Positions 17,568 to 26,032 of a stretch of DNA of 58,502 nt are shown one piece after another; position 1 is the stretch's first letter, and the number at the start of each line of letters is the position of its first letter. A program made the translations under genes and the position numbers. The notes beneath the pieces are model-generated. The model made no database searches. It worked only from the letters and a program-made list of their open reading frames with translations, and had not been told where the DNA came from. The DNA is taken from assembly GCA_031265355.1 (NCBI GenBank), contig JAISCT010000002.1, positions 1 through 58,502 on the forward strand, in the 5' to 3' direction. This stretch comes from Oscillospiraceae bacterium. GTDB lineage: Bacteria; Bacillota; Clostridia; Oscillospirales; UBA929.

Positions 17568-17720
17568 GTATACCTTTTGGAAAACGCTCTACAGGCACCG
17601 GTATATTTAATATATTACAAATTATTTTAAAAGTCAATAACTTTTTTCATTAATTTTTGTATATTTCGACCATTGAAATGTAAAATATTTCCATAATTAA
17701 CGCATTTCCAAAAGGTATAC
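17568..17720 (-). mobile_element. 153-bp inverted-repeat element with outward promoter, copy 2
   Basis: The terminal repeats gtataccttttggaaa (17568-17583) and its complement (17705-17720) enclose a core that, read on the minus strand, matches the core of the 9839-10003 element (TTGACTTTTA-ATAATTTGTAATATA). The two copies therefore share ends, promoter and orientation relative to the promoter but have drifted elsewhere. Confidence 0.65.
17609..17637 (-). promoter_or_regulatory. Promoter inside copy 2 of the element, toward the HxlR gene
   Basis: On the minus strand TTGACT (17637-17632), a 17-base spacer and TATATT (17614-17609). Transcription would start near 17602, about 120 bases before the regulator's ATG at 17481. 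Confidence 0.7.
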
Positions 17721-17733
17721 CTTTTGGAAATGC
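17702..17733. repeat. Perfect 32-bp palindrome at the element end
   Basis: The dyad is centred on ccaaaaggtataccttttgg and is perfect over 16 bp per arm. It could be two abutting element ends sharing a TA, or an operator for a dimeric regulator such as the neighbouring HxlR protein. Confidence 0.8.
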
Positions 17734-17761
17734 ACGCTGCGAGCCGGATTTGCAAACACGA

Positions 17762-17898
17762 AACTGCTCCGGATGTGTAACCCGAAGCAGTCCCGCGCTG
17801 CGACGGCAGGCCGCGCCGCATAAAGATTCGTCCGCTACGACTTACCAGAAGGAAACGCGTTCCATCCGTCAAACGGAAGGGAACGCGTTTTCCTTTTT
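17762..17898 (+). other. Hairpin cluster ending in a T-run, no gene
   Basis: A 10-bp stem with one mismatch (actgctccgg / ccgaagcagt, 17762-17791) is followed by a 13-bp stem (ggaaacgcgttcc, 17851-17863, with 17880-17893) and CCTTTTT. It terminates plus-strand transcription although no plus-strand gene lies upstream after 16870. It may be a small RNA end or a backstop for the minus-strand gene. Confidence 0.45.
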
Positions 17899-17903
17899 GG
17901 GGA

Positions 17904-17946
17904 GGGCGCCTCTGCGGGCGGTAGAACGTCGCCCGCAGAGGCGCCC
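17904..17946 (-). terminator. Terminator of the 1449-residue secreted protein gene
   Basis: A perfect 16-bp stem (gggcgcctctgcgggc, 17904-17919, with 17931-17946) lies 10 bases after the stop, and the minus strand continues TCCCCAAAAA. Confidence 0.7.
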
Positions 17947-17956
17947 AAGTGTAAGA

Positions 17957-20900
17957 TTACTTGACGTACGTATCGCTCACTGTGAAGGTGTAGCCCGGGT
18001 ACTGCGCGAACCCAACGCCCACAACCTCGATCGTATTTTGGCCGGTCACGGCGACGTCGTTGCCGCCCGCAATGATCAGTGTGTTCGTATTGGAATTCGC
18101 GCCCGACGTTGTGGTGCCGACGCTCACGGAGCACGGCACCCCGTTCACGTAGGCGGCGGCGTCCTCCGCCAGAACGATCGTGTTTGCCACGTTGCTGTTT
18201 TTCTTGGTATACCTGACGTTGATATTGCCGCCGCTCGCGGTTACGTCCTTGGACCAGTCAATTTGGCTGTACCCGTCGACTCTGAAGTATTCATACCCGA
18301 GGGCGTCGCCGCTTGCAGTCCGCGCCACGATCTTGTAGTACTCCTCGCGGGGCAGCGTGTACGCAGGAATTTGCAGGGGATGTGTGCCGAGACCGGCCAC
18401 CTGGAACGAGATGAACGGCGCGGCGCGCTCATTGGCCCGGTCCCACACCTCGATGTTGATGGGCCCGTCTATGGCATCGTCGTCGTGTTTGGCTACAGTC
18501 AGGTTGACCGTCATGTCGAGATTGAAGTGATAGGGCGAGTACATGTTGCGGTTGTACGTGTTGGTGGAACCCGCGGCATTGCCGGGGTTGTTCGGAATCT
18601 TGAGATACAGCGGCTTCTTGACATTTACGGTGAGTTCGGCGTAGGGTCTGCTGGCCGGGTTCGCAATGTTTTCGTCCTTGGCCGTGGCCCGGAAGACGAC
18701 CGAGCTGCCAGGCTCGTGTCCGCGCAGGGTGATGTAGTCGTAGGAGTGCCACCAGTTGTTTGTGGGGCTGGGGGCGGTGGCGGTCGCGCCGCTCTCCATC
18801 GTGACTTCATCCACATCTCCGCCAACTTTTGTCCAGAGAACTTTCTCAAATCCGTCGGCCGAGAACGGCTCATTGTACGCGAAGACTTCTCTTACGCTGT
18901 ATTGTGCGTTGCCGGTTCTGGCGACACGGCCCGGGATGTCGATAGAACCCTGGTGGGAGATGACCACGTCGGTAACCGGAGACGTCCTGTCAGCTTCAAA
19001 CGCTTGGCCCTGCACAGCCCACGCGGTGAAGAAAGGATCTCCCGTCGCGGTATTTCCTTCGTAGAGTTCCAATGTGATTTTGGTGCCTTCGGGGACCAAC
19101 GTGTCAGCCTCGATGATCTCGTGGGCCATGATCTTTGAGACGTAGCTGTAGGTTTTGACGACTTCGCCGTTGTCGTTTCTTCTCAGCACGGCTGTGATGG
19201 GTTTCTCGAGCTTCGTCGTGTAGACTTCGGCCACCGGGCGGTACCTGTTGTCTACAAGATCTTCTCTGTAGAACTTGAGGAGAGCCGAGGCGTCCGGCGT
19301 CGCGTTCGTCGCCATGTCGAGTCCAAATGTGTGATAGTAGGACTCCACCCACTGATGGGTTTCGCCGGCGCTGATCGCCCTGTTCTGGAAATACTGGTTG
19401 CCCGCGGCCGGCCACGGCTCAAGGTAGGGACGCGCGGAGTTGTTCGAATCCCGCTCAAACGGTATGTTGTCGAACATCTGCCTGTAGTTCCAGATCCAAT
19501 ATTTGATGCCCGGAGTCGACTTCATGAGATCCTTTCCGGAGCGCATGACGCCTTCCAGGTTGCTCAGGTTGACGGAGCCCGACCAGTCCGCTTGGGGCAG
19601 CCGGTTCAGGTCATTCGCGAAGTTGGTAGAGTTGGAATGATTCACCATGTAACGCATGGTGTCGTACTTGTAGAAGTCCGCCCTGGTGACAGAGCCCGTG
19701 ACGTTGCTGCGGCCGGCGTCTATGTTGTTGCCGAAAATCCTGTCCTTGACGGACTGAGGCAGCACGTCCGTGGCCTCGGCGGCCGTCAGATTTTGCGGGC
19801 CGTAGGGCATGACGTCCGTGGTCGACCTGTCGTTGGAGGGCTCACCTGTATTCACCGTGACCATCTGGTTGTAGCCCTGATGCTGCAGAAGCTGGACCGC
19901 GTCGATGTGCTTCATGCTTCCGTGGCCCCACTCGCTCACCGTGCCCGGCGCGTAGGTGTTGCAGGTGTAATATTCGTATGTCCTGGCTACCTGGGCCGGA
20001 TTTTTTACCGAGATCGACATATCGACCACAGGGCTGTCCTCGGCGAGCTTGTATTCGATTGTGTACTCAAGACCCGTTCCGAAGGGCGTAAAATTGCTGC
20101 CGATGCTGGTGTTCGTCGATGACGGGACATATCCGCCGCTGCTGATCTGCACGTTTTGGTCATTCTTCAGGGTGCACACGACCGATTTGGTGCCGTCGGG
20201 ATACTCTTTGACTTCGTAATCGAACCCGCTCGTCCATATCTGCCCGTGTTCGCAGCCGTCAAAGACGGGGAATGTGCCGCCCCAGACAAACAGCCATCCG
20301 AGCACGAATGTCCCGCCGCCGATCGTTTCGGGCGGATAGAGCGTATTCGAACCCTGGATGTTGTAGTTGGTGGCCGCGGGGTTGCTGTAGAACGTGTCAT
20401 GCCCCGTGGGTTTGAAAACAAAATGCAGGAAACGCGCGGCCTGGGACGGCACGATGGTCGCCTTCACATATTTGTTTTCAAGCACAATGGAGGGATATGT
20501 GGATTGCACCACATATTTCATTTCTCCATCGCTGCCGGCGAGGCCCTCGGCGGTCGTGTTGTTTATGTTGATCGCGTGGCGCGTTCTGGAGTCGAATCCG
20601 CCGATTAGGGGATCTTTTTCTCCGTCGTACTGGAAGTACATCACATCGTTGTGGCCAAACTTTACAACGTCTTCCGTGGCCGTGACGCCCTTGTCCCAGC
20701 TCGGGTCGTAATCCTCCGCATAGGGGATCATTTCGGCGCTCTTGACAATGGCCACGTCGCCTATCACCGTGTTGCGCGGGCCGTTTGTCCTTTGATTGAT
20801 GACGCCCACCGTACCGTTCGCAAGCCCCGGATTGGTTACGGTTTGGGTGCCCCAACTTCCTCTTGTTCCATAGCCCACCAGCGCGCCGGCTTTGATGGAG

Positions 20901-22306
20901 ACCGTGGCGTCCGCGTCAAGGGTCACCGCCAACCTGTTGTTGTTGTTGACGACGATGGTGTGGCTGTCTTTGAAATAACCTATCACGACGTCGCCGGGGA
21001 AAGCGGATAAGAAGTCGCGGCCCCCCGCTTTGACGCCGTGGAAGGTCAAAATTTCTTTGAGGTCGTCCGTCGTCAGCACGGTGCCGCACATGCCTGTGGC
21101 GGTCTCAAAAAGCGCCTGATAATAATTTCTGTTCCCATCCGCGTCGGGCAGATCCGGGTCTATGACGTCATAGAGCTTGTTGGCCCAGGCGCCCACGTTG
21201 TTGGCCTGGTTCACCGTGCGGAACCGAGAGGCGTCCGCGATTCTGGTGTAGGCGAAAGGCCTGTCAAATGTGAGTTCGATTTCAAATTTGCCGCTCTCCG
21301 ACTCGGTGAGTTCCGCTTTCAGCAATTTGAAATCACTCGCGGGTACCGCCGCCAGCGCCGGGATCGCGCCCGCCAGAGCAGATGTGCCGTTCTGACCGGC
21401 CGCGTTGATGAGTCCCTTGATATCGGCGTCGCTCCAGCTGTAGGTATATTCGGCGCCGCTCTGGATATCCCCGTTGTAATAGAGGATGAATTCACGGCCT
21501 TCGCCGACTGTACCGAGGGGATGATCCGCGTCGATGCGGTAAGAATATGAGGCCTGCAGGGTGGCACCGCCGCCAACGATGTTGTAGGTGCTGCCGAGGT
21601 TGCTGCCGCCGGCGTAAGCGCGGTTGAGCAGGCTGTCGGTGCCCGTCATATTTTGCCCGGCGTTGTTTTCACTCAGAACGATCCGTTGGTTGAACCTGAC
21701 GTAGATGGCCCTGGTGTCCAAAATGTTGATTTCTTCCACGGCCAGGATCGGCGCGGCGGCATAACTGCCGGCGGCATAGACGACCGCCTCTTCGCTCATC
21801 GGGTTGTCGTTACAGTCTCTGACCCAGACGTCGCCGCTCTGTTCCTGCTGATCCTCTTCCCAATTGTGATACCAGGGGATGAATTCTCTGCTCTTGAAAT
21901 CGAACTGGAGGGTTCCACCCTCATTTTTAAAGGTCGGTCCGCTGTACGCATCCAGAGTGCCTGTCGAACTGCCAAGCACCAATTCGAAGGATCTCTTGTC
22001 GTCGCGGATGTAAATCCGGCTGTCCGCGCCGACGTTCACTTGCTTGTTGTCGTGCAGGTACTCGCCGTCCAGTTTCAAGTAGTACGTCAGATAATTCGAA
22101 CGGGCCAAGGCGTACTGCTCAAAATGTGTACCCACTTCATTGTTCAGGTACACGATAGCAACTCTCTCATTTTGAACCTGGACATCCACAATTTTGAACG
22201 CGTCGTCCGCTGCTGTCGCGGTGTCCACCAAAAGTGTGGGCGGGGCGAGGAGCGATACCATCGCCACGGCCAGCAGTAAACTGATGATTTTACTTTTCAG
22301 TTTCAT
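17957..22306 (-). CDS. Large secreted protein with DUF5107/aldose-mutarotase-like core, function unknown
   Basis: AAAGGAG lies 9 bases before ATG 22306, followed by a signal peptide (MKLKSKIISLLLAVAMVSLL...TATA). The 1449-residue protein begins with Ig-like strands up to about residue 550. Residues about 590-900 contain YPSIVLENKYVKATIVPSQAA, HFVFKPTGHDTFYSNP and FVWGGTFPVFDGCEHG. This pattern resembles DUF5107/galactose-mutarotase-like sandwiches, which often occur in carbohydrate-active proteins. The rest looks like further beta-sandwich modules with no SLH or sorting tail. It is probably an extracellular carbohydrate-binding or processing protein; no catalytic motif can be assigned. The small secreted protein upstream has the same orientation. 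Confidence 0.6.
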   Translation of the reverse strand: MKLKSKIISLLLAVAMVSLLAPPTLLVDTATAADDAFKIVDVQVQNERVAIVYLNNEVGTHFEQYALARSNYLTYYLKLDGEYLHDNKQVNVGADSRIYIRDDKRSFELVLGSSTGTLDAYSGPTFKNEGGTLQFDFKSREFIPWYHNWEEDQQEQSGDVWVRDCNDNPMSEEAVVYAAGSYAAAPILAVEEINILDTRAIYVRFNQRIVLSENNAGQNMTGTDSLLNRAYAGGSNLGSTYNIVGGGATLQASYSYRIDADHPLGTVGEGREFILYYNGDIQSGAEYTYSWSDADIKGLINAAGQNGTSALAGAIPALAAVPASDFKLLKAELTESESGKFEIELTFDRPFAYTRIADASRFRTVNQANNVGAWANKLYDVIDPDLPDADGNRNYYQALFETATGMCGTVLTTDDLKEILTFHGVKAGGRDFLSAFPGDVVIGYFKDSHTIVVNNNNRLAVTLDADATVSIKAGALVGYGTRGSWGTQTVTNPGLANGTVGVINQRTNGPRNTVIGDVAIVKSAEMIPYAEDYDPSWDKGVTATEDVVKFGHNDVMYFQYDGEKDPLIGGFDSRTRHAININNTTAEGLAGSDGEMKYVVQSTYPSIVLENKYVKATIVPSQAARFLHFVFKPTGHDTFYSNPAATNYNIQGSNTLYPPETIGGGTFVLGWLFVWGGTFPVFDGCEHGQIWTSGFDYEVKEYPDGTKSVVCTLKNDQNVQISSGGYVPSSTNTSIGSNFTPFGTGLEYTIEYKLAEDSPVVDMSISVKNPAQVARTYEYYTCNTYAPGTVSEWGHGSMKHIDAVQLLQHQGYNQMVTVNTGEPSNDRSTTDVMPYGPQNLTAAEATDVLPQSVKDRIFGNNIDAGRSNVTGSVTRADFYKYDTMRYMVNHSNSTNFANDLNRLPQADWSGSVNLSNLEGVMRSGKDLMKSTPGIKYWIWNYRQMFDNIPFERDSNNSARPYLEPWPAAGNQYFQNRAISAGETHQWVESYYHTFGLDMATNATPDASALLKFYREDLVDNRYRPVAEVYTTKLEKPITAVLRRNDNGEVVKTYSYVSKIMAHEIIEADTLVPEGTKITLELYEGNTATGDPFFTAWAVQGQAFEADRTSPVTDVVISHQGSIDIPGRVARTGNAQYSVREVFAYNEPFSADGFEKVLWTKVGGDVDEVTMESGATATAPSPTNNWWHSYDYITLRGHEPGSSVVFRATAKDENIANPASRPYAELTVNVKKPLYLKIPNNPGNAAGSTNTYNRNMYSPYHFNLDMTVNLTVAKHDDDAIDGPINIEVWDRANERAAPFISFQVAGLGTHPLQIPAYTLPREEYYKIVARTASGDALGYEYFRVDGYSQIDWSKDVTASGGNINVRYTKKNSNVANTIVLAEDAAAYVNGVPCSVSVGTTTSGANSNTNTLIIAGGNDVAVTGQNTIEVVGVGFAQYPGYTFTVSDTYVK

Positions 22307-22339
22307 CGGGTTTTGCTCCTTTCGCATTTTCCCATTTGT

Positions 22340-22470
22340 GGTTCAAGTGTCAGAAGTGCGTCTGCCGAAGGCCGAGCCGATTTTTTCGGCACTTGAACCA
22401 TTTATTGTGTTTGTCATATCGAGCTGTTACACAGGAGCCTTTCCAGTCACGTCCGCCGGGAACACGGCGT
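22340..22470. other. Structured intergenic region with GGTTCAAGTGTCA motif
   Basis: A 10-bp inverted repeat (ggttcaagtg at 22340, cacttgaacc at 22390-22399) encloses a second stem around gccgaaggccgagccg. The GGTTCA-GTGTCA motif recurs in other intergenic sites in the window. No promoter is clear. Confidence 0.4.
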
Positions 22471-23178
22471 TTACTCGGTCAGCGTGATGACGACCCTTGT
22501 CTGGTTGTTGCCGTTGGGGGCGCGCAAGTCCGCCGTCTCTATCTTCGGCAAAGCGGCGCCAATGTGCACCGGCGATCTGTAAGCGATGATGACATCCACG
22601 CTGCCAGCCCTGGCATGCGCCCACTGGCCGTCGGATTTTGCCGCCGCGTACGCCACGCCGCGCTTTGTCAGCTCATCCAGCTTCACATAGCGAAATGCGG
22701 TCACCGCGGGGTCCCCACTGACATGTCTGACGCCGTCGTAAGCGACGTCACTGTCGTCAATGATGATGCAGCGCGCCGAGGAAAGATCTTTGCACTGCGG
22801 CGCATGGCCGAGAATATCCCAGGCAAAAAGCTTGATGATATAATCCGGATGCGCGGCGGTATCATAGTCAAACCTCGAAATGGCGGACAACTCCGCCTCG
22901 GCTGTCACCGAATATAGCTTGTGATAGCTCAATTTGCCGTCTGGCTCGTACACCGCAAATATGAAACTGGCGCTGACACTGGCCGGCGTGAGGTTCTTCA
23001 GCGTGGCGGTGACGCCCGTCGAGTCCTTCACGGCCAGAATCTTCACGTCCGGCGCGATTTCCGCCTCTTGGCCCGCGTAGGTGACAGCCGCCGCCGTCAC
23101 AGATAGAAGACCGATGAGCATGATGACGCATGACACCAAAGCCAACTTCTTCTTGAGAACAGAACTTGCTCTTTTCAT
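22471..23178 (-). CDS. Small secreted Ig-like domain protein, function unknown
   Basis: AAGGAGGG lies 8 bases before ATG 23178, and the protein starts with a signal peptide (MKRASSVLKKKLALVSCVIMLIGLL...TAAA). The first 125 residues of the 235-residue product look like the Ig-like sandwich common at the ends of clostridial secreted glycosidases (ATLKNLTPASVSASFIFAVY, IIKLFAWDILGHAP). The second half (YVKLDELTKRGVAYAAAK) is not recognised. No anchor motif is present, so it may be released or associate with the neighbouring secreted protein. The frame continues upstream into the aldehyde dehydrogenase region as an out-of-frame shadow. Confidence 0.7.
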   Translation of the reverse strand: MKRASSVLKKKLALVSCVIMLIGLLSVTAAAVTYAGQEAEIAPDVKILAVKDSTGVTATLKNLTPASVSASFIFAVYEPDGKLSYHKLYSVTAEAELSAISRFDYDTAAHPDYIIKLFAWDILGHAPQCKDLSSARCIIIDDSDVAYDGVRHVSGDPAVTAFRYVKLDELTKRGVAYAAAKSDGQWAHARAGSVDVIIAYRSPVHIGAALPKIETADLRAPNGNNQTRVVITLTE

Positions 23179-23291
23179 ACCGAACCCTCCTTGTCTTTTC
23201 TGGGGCATCTTTTGCTGTTTACGAAACCCGCTGTTCGTTGACGATACGGCCAACCTCCTCTTGCAAATAGATCTTACTTCTTTCGCGCCTT

Positions 23292-24722
23292 TCAGGCGAG
23301 GACGCCCTTTAAGATGAAAGATTTCTCCTGCGTGAGCTCTTTCAGCGTCACGCTGATGCCTTCCCGGCCCAGTCCGCTCATCTTCCAGCCGCCAAACGGT
23401 TGGTCCACGTTGCGGAAATTGCCGGACGCGTTGATGCACACACCGCCGCACGCCAGAGCGGAGGCGGTGTGGAAGGCCTTTTTGTTGTCGCGCGTCATCA
23501 CGCCGCCCTGGAGGCCGAAACAGGTGGCGTTGGCGACGTCGATGGCTTCCTGCATCGTGTCGAACCCGATGACGGGCATCACGGGGCCAAAGACCTCCAT
23601 GTCGCGCGCGATATCCATCTGCAGTGTCACGTCGTCCAACAAGGTGGGTTCGAAGTAGGAATTGTCGAAGACGTGCCCCCCGCAGACCAGTCTGGCGCCT
23701 TGGGCCACGGTGTGCCGCACTTGCGCCTCGACGCCCTGGGCGGCCCGCGCGCTGATCAGTGCGCCGAGGTCCGTGTTTTCGTCCAGCGGACTGCCGCGCC
23801 GGACCTTCTGCAGGCGTGCGCAGACGCTGTCCACAAAGGCTGCCCGCACCGAATTTTGTACGATGAAACGTTTGGGCGCGCAGCAGGTCTGTCCCGCGTT
23901 CTGTACGCGTCCGCGCACGGCCTCTTCTACGGCCAGGTCCATGTCCGCGTCCTCGTACACGATGAAGGGATCGTTGCCGCCCAGTTCCAAGAAGACGCGC
24001 TTTAAGGTGCCGGCTGCGGCTTTCGCCACAGAGAGACCCACCTCCGTACTGCCGGTCAGCGTGATCGCGTCGATGTGCGGGTGTTTCGACAGATGGTCCC
24101 CGATGAGCGCGCCCGAGCCGGTGACGCACTGCAGTACATCGCCCGGGACGCCGGCTTCAAGGCAGAGCTCGACAAGTGCTAAGATGATCAGCGGGTTGTC
24201 TGTAGCCGGCTTGACAATTACGGCGTTGCCGGCTGCCAGCGAAGAGGCCATCTTGTGGGAACAGAGCTCCGCGGGGTAGTTGAAGGGTGAGATGCAGGCT
24301 ACGACGCCCAGCGGCTGGTGCATCGTGAAGATCAGGTCCTTCTCCGAACCGTACTGGTAATCCGGCATTGTCTTTCCGTAGAGATGGTTGGCCTGCTCCG
24401 CAAATCCCCGGAAGATCTGCGCCGAACAGCGGATCTCCGGCCGGGACTCGCGGATGATCTTGCCCATGTCCGAGGACAGCAGCGTCGCCAGTTCCTCCTG
24501 TCTCTCCTCAATGAGATCGGCACAGCGCTGCAAGATACGCGAACGCTCATATTGAGGCGTGGCGGCCCACCTGAGCTTTCCCTCCTGCGCGATGTCGATG
24601 GCTCTCTCGATGTCGGAGACAGTGGCCGCCGGGATGGTGTCCAGCGGGACTCCGGTGGCCGAATTTAAGACAACGTGGGTTTTTCCGTCACTGGCGTCTG
24701 CACGTTGCCCCCCAATAAACAT
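23292..24722 (-). CDS. NAD(P)-dependent aldehyde dehydrogenase
   Basis: The 476-residue protein carries the full ALDH signature: SPFNYPAELCSHKMASSLAAGN in the cofactor domain, LELGGNDPFIV with the general-base Glu, and GQTCCAPKRF with nucleophile Cys280. ATG 24722 is preceded by GAGGGAAG; a GTG two codons earlier is also possible. It oxidises an aldehyde to an acid. The exact substrate is not predictable; next to a ribose-type importer and a keto-deoxy-sugar kinase, a sugar-derived aldehyde such as lactaldehyde, glycolaldehyde or a semialdehyde is likely. It lies downstream of the transporter genes, separated by a strong hairpin. Confidence 0.85.
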   Translation of the reverse strand: MFIGGQRADASDGKTHVVLNSATGVPLDTIPAATVSDIERAIDIAQEGKLRWAATPQYERSRILQRCADLIEERQEELATLLSSDMGKIIRESRPEIRCSAQIFRGFAEQANHLYGKTMPDYQYGSEKDLIFTMHQPLGVVACISPFNYPAELCSHKMASSLAAGNAVIVKPATDNPLIILALVELCLEAGVPGDVLQCVTGSGALIGDHLSKHPHIDAITLTGSTEVGLSVAKAAAGTLKRVFLELGGNDPFIVYEDADMDLAVEEAVRGRVQNAGQTCCAPKRFIVQNSVRAAFVDSVCARLQKVRRGSPLDENTDLGALISARAAQGVEAQVRHTVAQGARLVCGGHVFDNSYFEPTLLDDVTLQMDIARDMEVFGPVMPVIGFDTMQEAIDVANATCFGLQGGVMTRDNKKAFHTASALACGGVCINASGNFRNVDQPFGGWKMSGLGREGISVTLKELTQEKSFILKGVLA

Positions 24723-24833
24723 TTTCACGTATCTTCCCTCGCAGTCAGCCTCGTTTGGTCCGGCGCGCGGTATCCAGACAGGGCTGGAAATTATTTCCTT
24801 CTCACTTCTTTCAGAATGCGGCGCCAAAAGGGG

Positions 24834-24868
24834 ACATGTTTCCCCGCCCCCGGGGCGGGGAAACATGT
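24834..24868 (-). terminator. 17-bp near-perfect hairpin between transporter and aldehyde dehydrogenase
   Basis: acatgtttccccgcccc and its exact complement are separated by one base. It lies between the binding-protein stop (24928) and the dehydrogenase start, so it could terminate or attenuate the transporter transcript or protect its 3' end. The minus strand continues with CCCCTTTTGG, a weak T-run. Confidence 0.6.
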
Positions 24869-24927
24869 GTCAAGAGCGTCGAGGCCCGAGGGGGCCCGAG
24901 GAGGACGGATCAATCAGAGATCGCTGC

Positions 24928-25941
24928 TTAGAAGTCGCTGTTCGGATTGTAGTACTGCGCCACGTTGTCGGAGGTGATGACGGCGGGCTCCGTGTTGATC
25001 AGCTTCGGGATGTTTTTGTCACCGTTTTGGTAACGGATGATGGTGTCCAGTGTGAGGTTGGCGACGCCCACCGGATCATTCAGGCCGGAGGCCCCGTACT
25101 GGCCGCTCTGCACAAGCGCCAGCGATTCCTTCTGCCCGTCGATGCCCACGACGACCACGTCGCTCCGGCCGGCGTTCTCCAGCGCGATGACGGCGCCGAG
25201 ACCCATACTGTCATTTTCCGCTACGATGACGTTGATGTCCGGTGCGGCGGTGAGCATCGACTCGGCGGCGGCTAGGCCATCCTCCTGGTTCCAACCGCCC
25301 CAGCCCTGGGTCAAAAAGCGGAAGTTGGTCCGGTTGGAGGAGGCGAGCTGGGTTTCCACAATGCCTTTGACCACGCCGATGCGGCGGTCGACACCCAGCA
25401 AGTTACCCTCGTTGCCGCTCAACATACCGATGCGGATCTCCTCATTGCCGAATTTCCGCGCGAGCCATTCGCCCACCAGTGTTCCAATGGCAAAGTTGTT
25501 CGACTGGATCATCGAGACGTATTGTGCGCTGGGGTCGATGGAGTTGTCCATGATGAACACGGGGATGCCCTGCTCCATGACGCTGTTGGCGACGGCCACA
25601 GCGCCTTGGGCGTCCGCGGGGTTGATGACGATGGCGTTGCACCCCTGGGAGACGAGGTCCTCGATGTCGGCCTGCTGTTTGATCATATCGCCGTTTGCGT
25701 CAACGGAAACAACGTCGATGCCCTGTGCCTGGCAGGCGGCTTCAAAGGCCTTGCTCTGCGAAACAAAGTAGGGGGACCCCATCGTCTGCATTGACAGACC
25801 GATCTTCAGATCGCCGGAGATGGTCTGACCGCCGGATTGCTGGTCTCCGCCGTCGGGAGCCTGGGTGTCGCCGCAGCCGGTCAGCAGACCGAGCAGCATG
25901 ACGGCGGCGAGTGCGAGTGCGAGCAGCGTGGTTTTCTTCAT
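24928..25941 (-). CDS. Sugar ABC transporter substrate-binding lipoprotein (RbsB type)
   Basis: GGAGGG lies just before ATG 25941. The signal peptide ends in the lipobox LLTGC (Cys23). The 337-residue protein follows the RbsB/periplasmic-binding-protein fold 1 pattern: IGLSMQTMGSPYFVSQSKAFEAA, NAIVINPADAQGAV, VIVAENDSMGLGAVIALENAG, VVVGIDGQ. It captures a pentose or similar sugar outside the membrane and delivers it to the adjacent permease. It is the third gene of the operon, 91 bases after the permease stop. The sugar is not predictable. Confidence 0.9.
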   Translation of the reverse strand: MKKTTLLALALAAVMLLGLLTGCGDTQAPDGGDQQSGGQTISGDLKIGLSMQTMGSPYFVSQSKAFEAACQAQGIDVVSVDANGDMIKQQADIEDLVSQGCNAIVINPADAQGAVAVANSVMEQGIPVFIMDNSIDPSAQYVSMIQSNNFAIGTLVGEWLARKFGNEEIRIGMLSGNEGNLLGVDRRIGVVKGIVETQLASSNRTNFRFLTQGWGGWNQEDGLAAAESMLTAAPDINVIVAENDSMGLGAVIALENAGRSDVVVVGIDGQKESLALVQSGQYGASGLNDPVGVANLTLDTIIRYQNGDKNIPKLINTEPAVITSDNVAQYYNPNSDF

Positions 25942-26032
25942 GATTAACCCTCCTAAAAATGTGTATGGTATGAGTGCGTGGCACTCCAATACCCGTGGGG
26001 GATGGGGGGATCGGCGCGCTGTGCGGGGGCGC

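Noticed and set aside
17750..19138. 462-codon plus-strand frame antisense to the large secreted protein
   Set aside because: Composition typical of a shadow (Val/Arg/Gly rich), with no start signal and no family resemblance.
22471..24129. 552-codon minus-strand frame covering both the small secreted protein and part of the aldehyde dehydrogenase
   Set aside because: Only the last 235 codons have a ribosome binding site, signal peptide and fold pattern; the upstream part overlaps the dehydrogenase in another frame.
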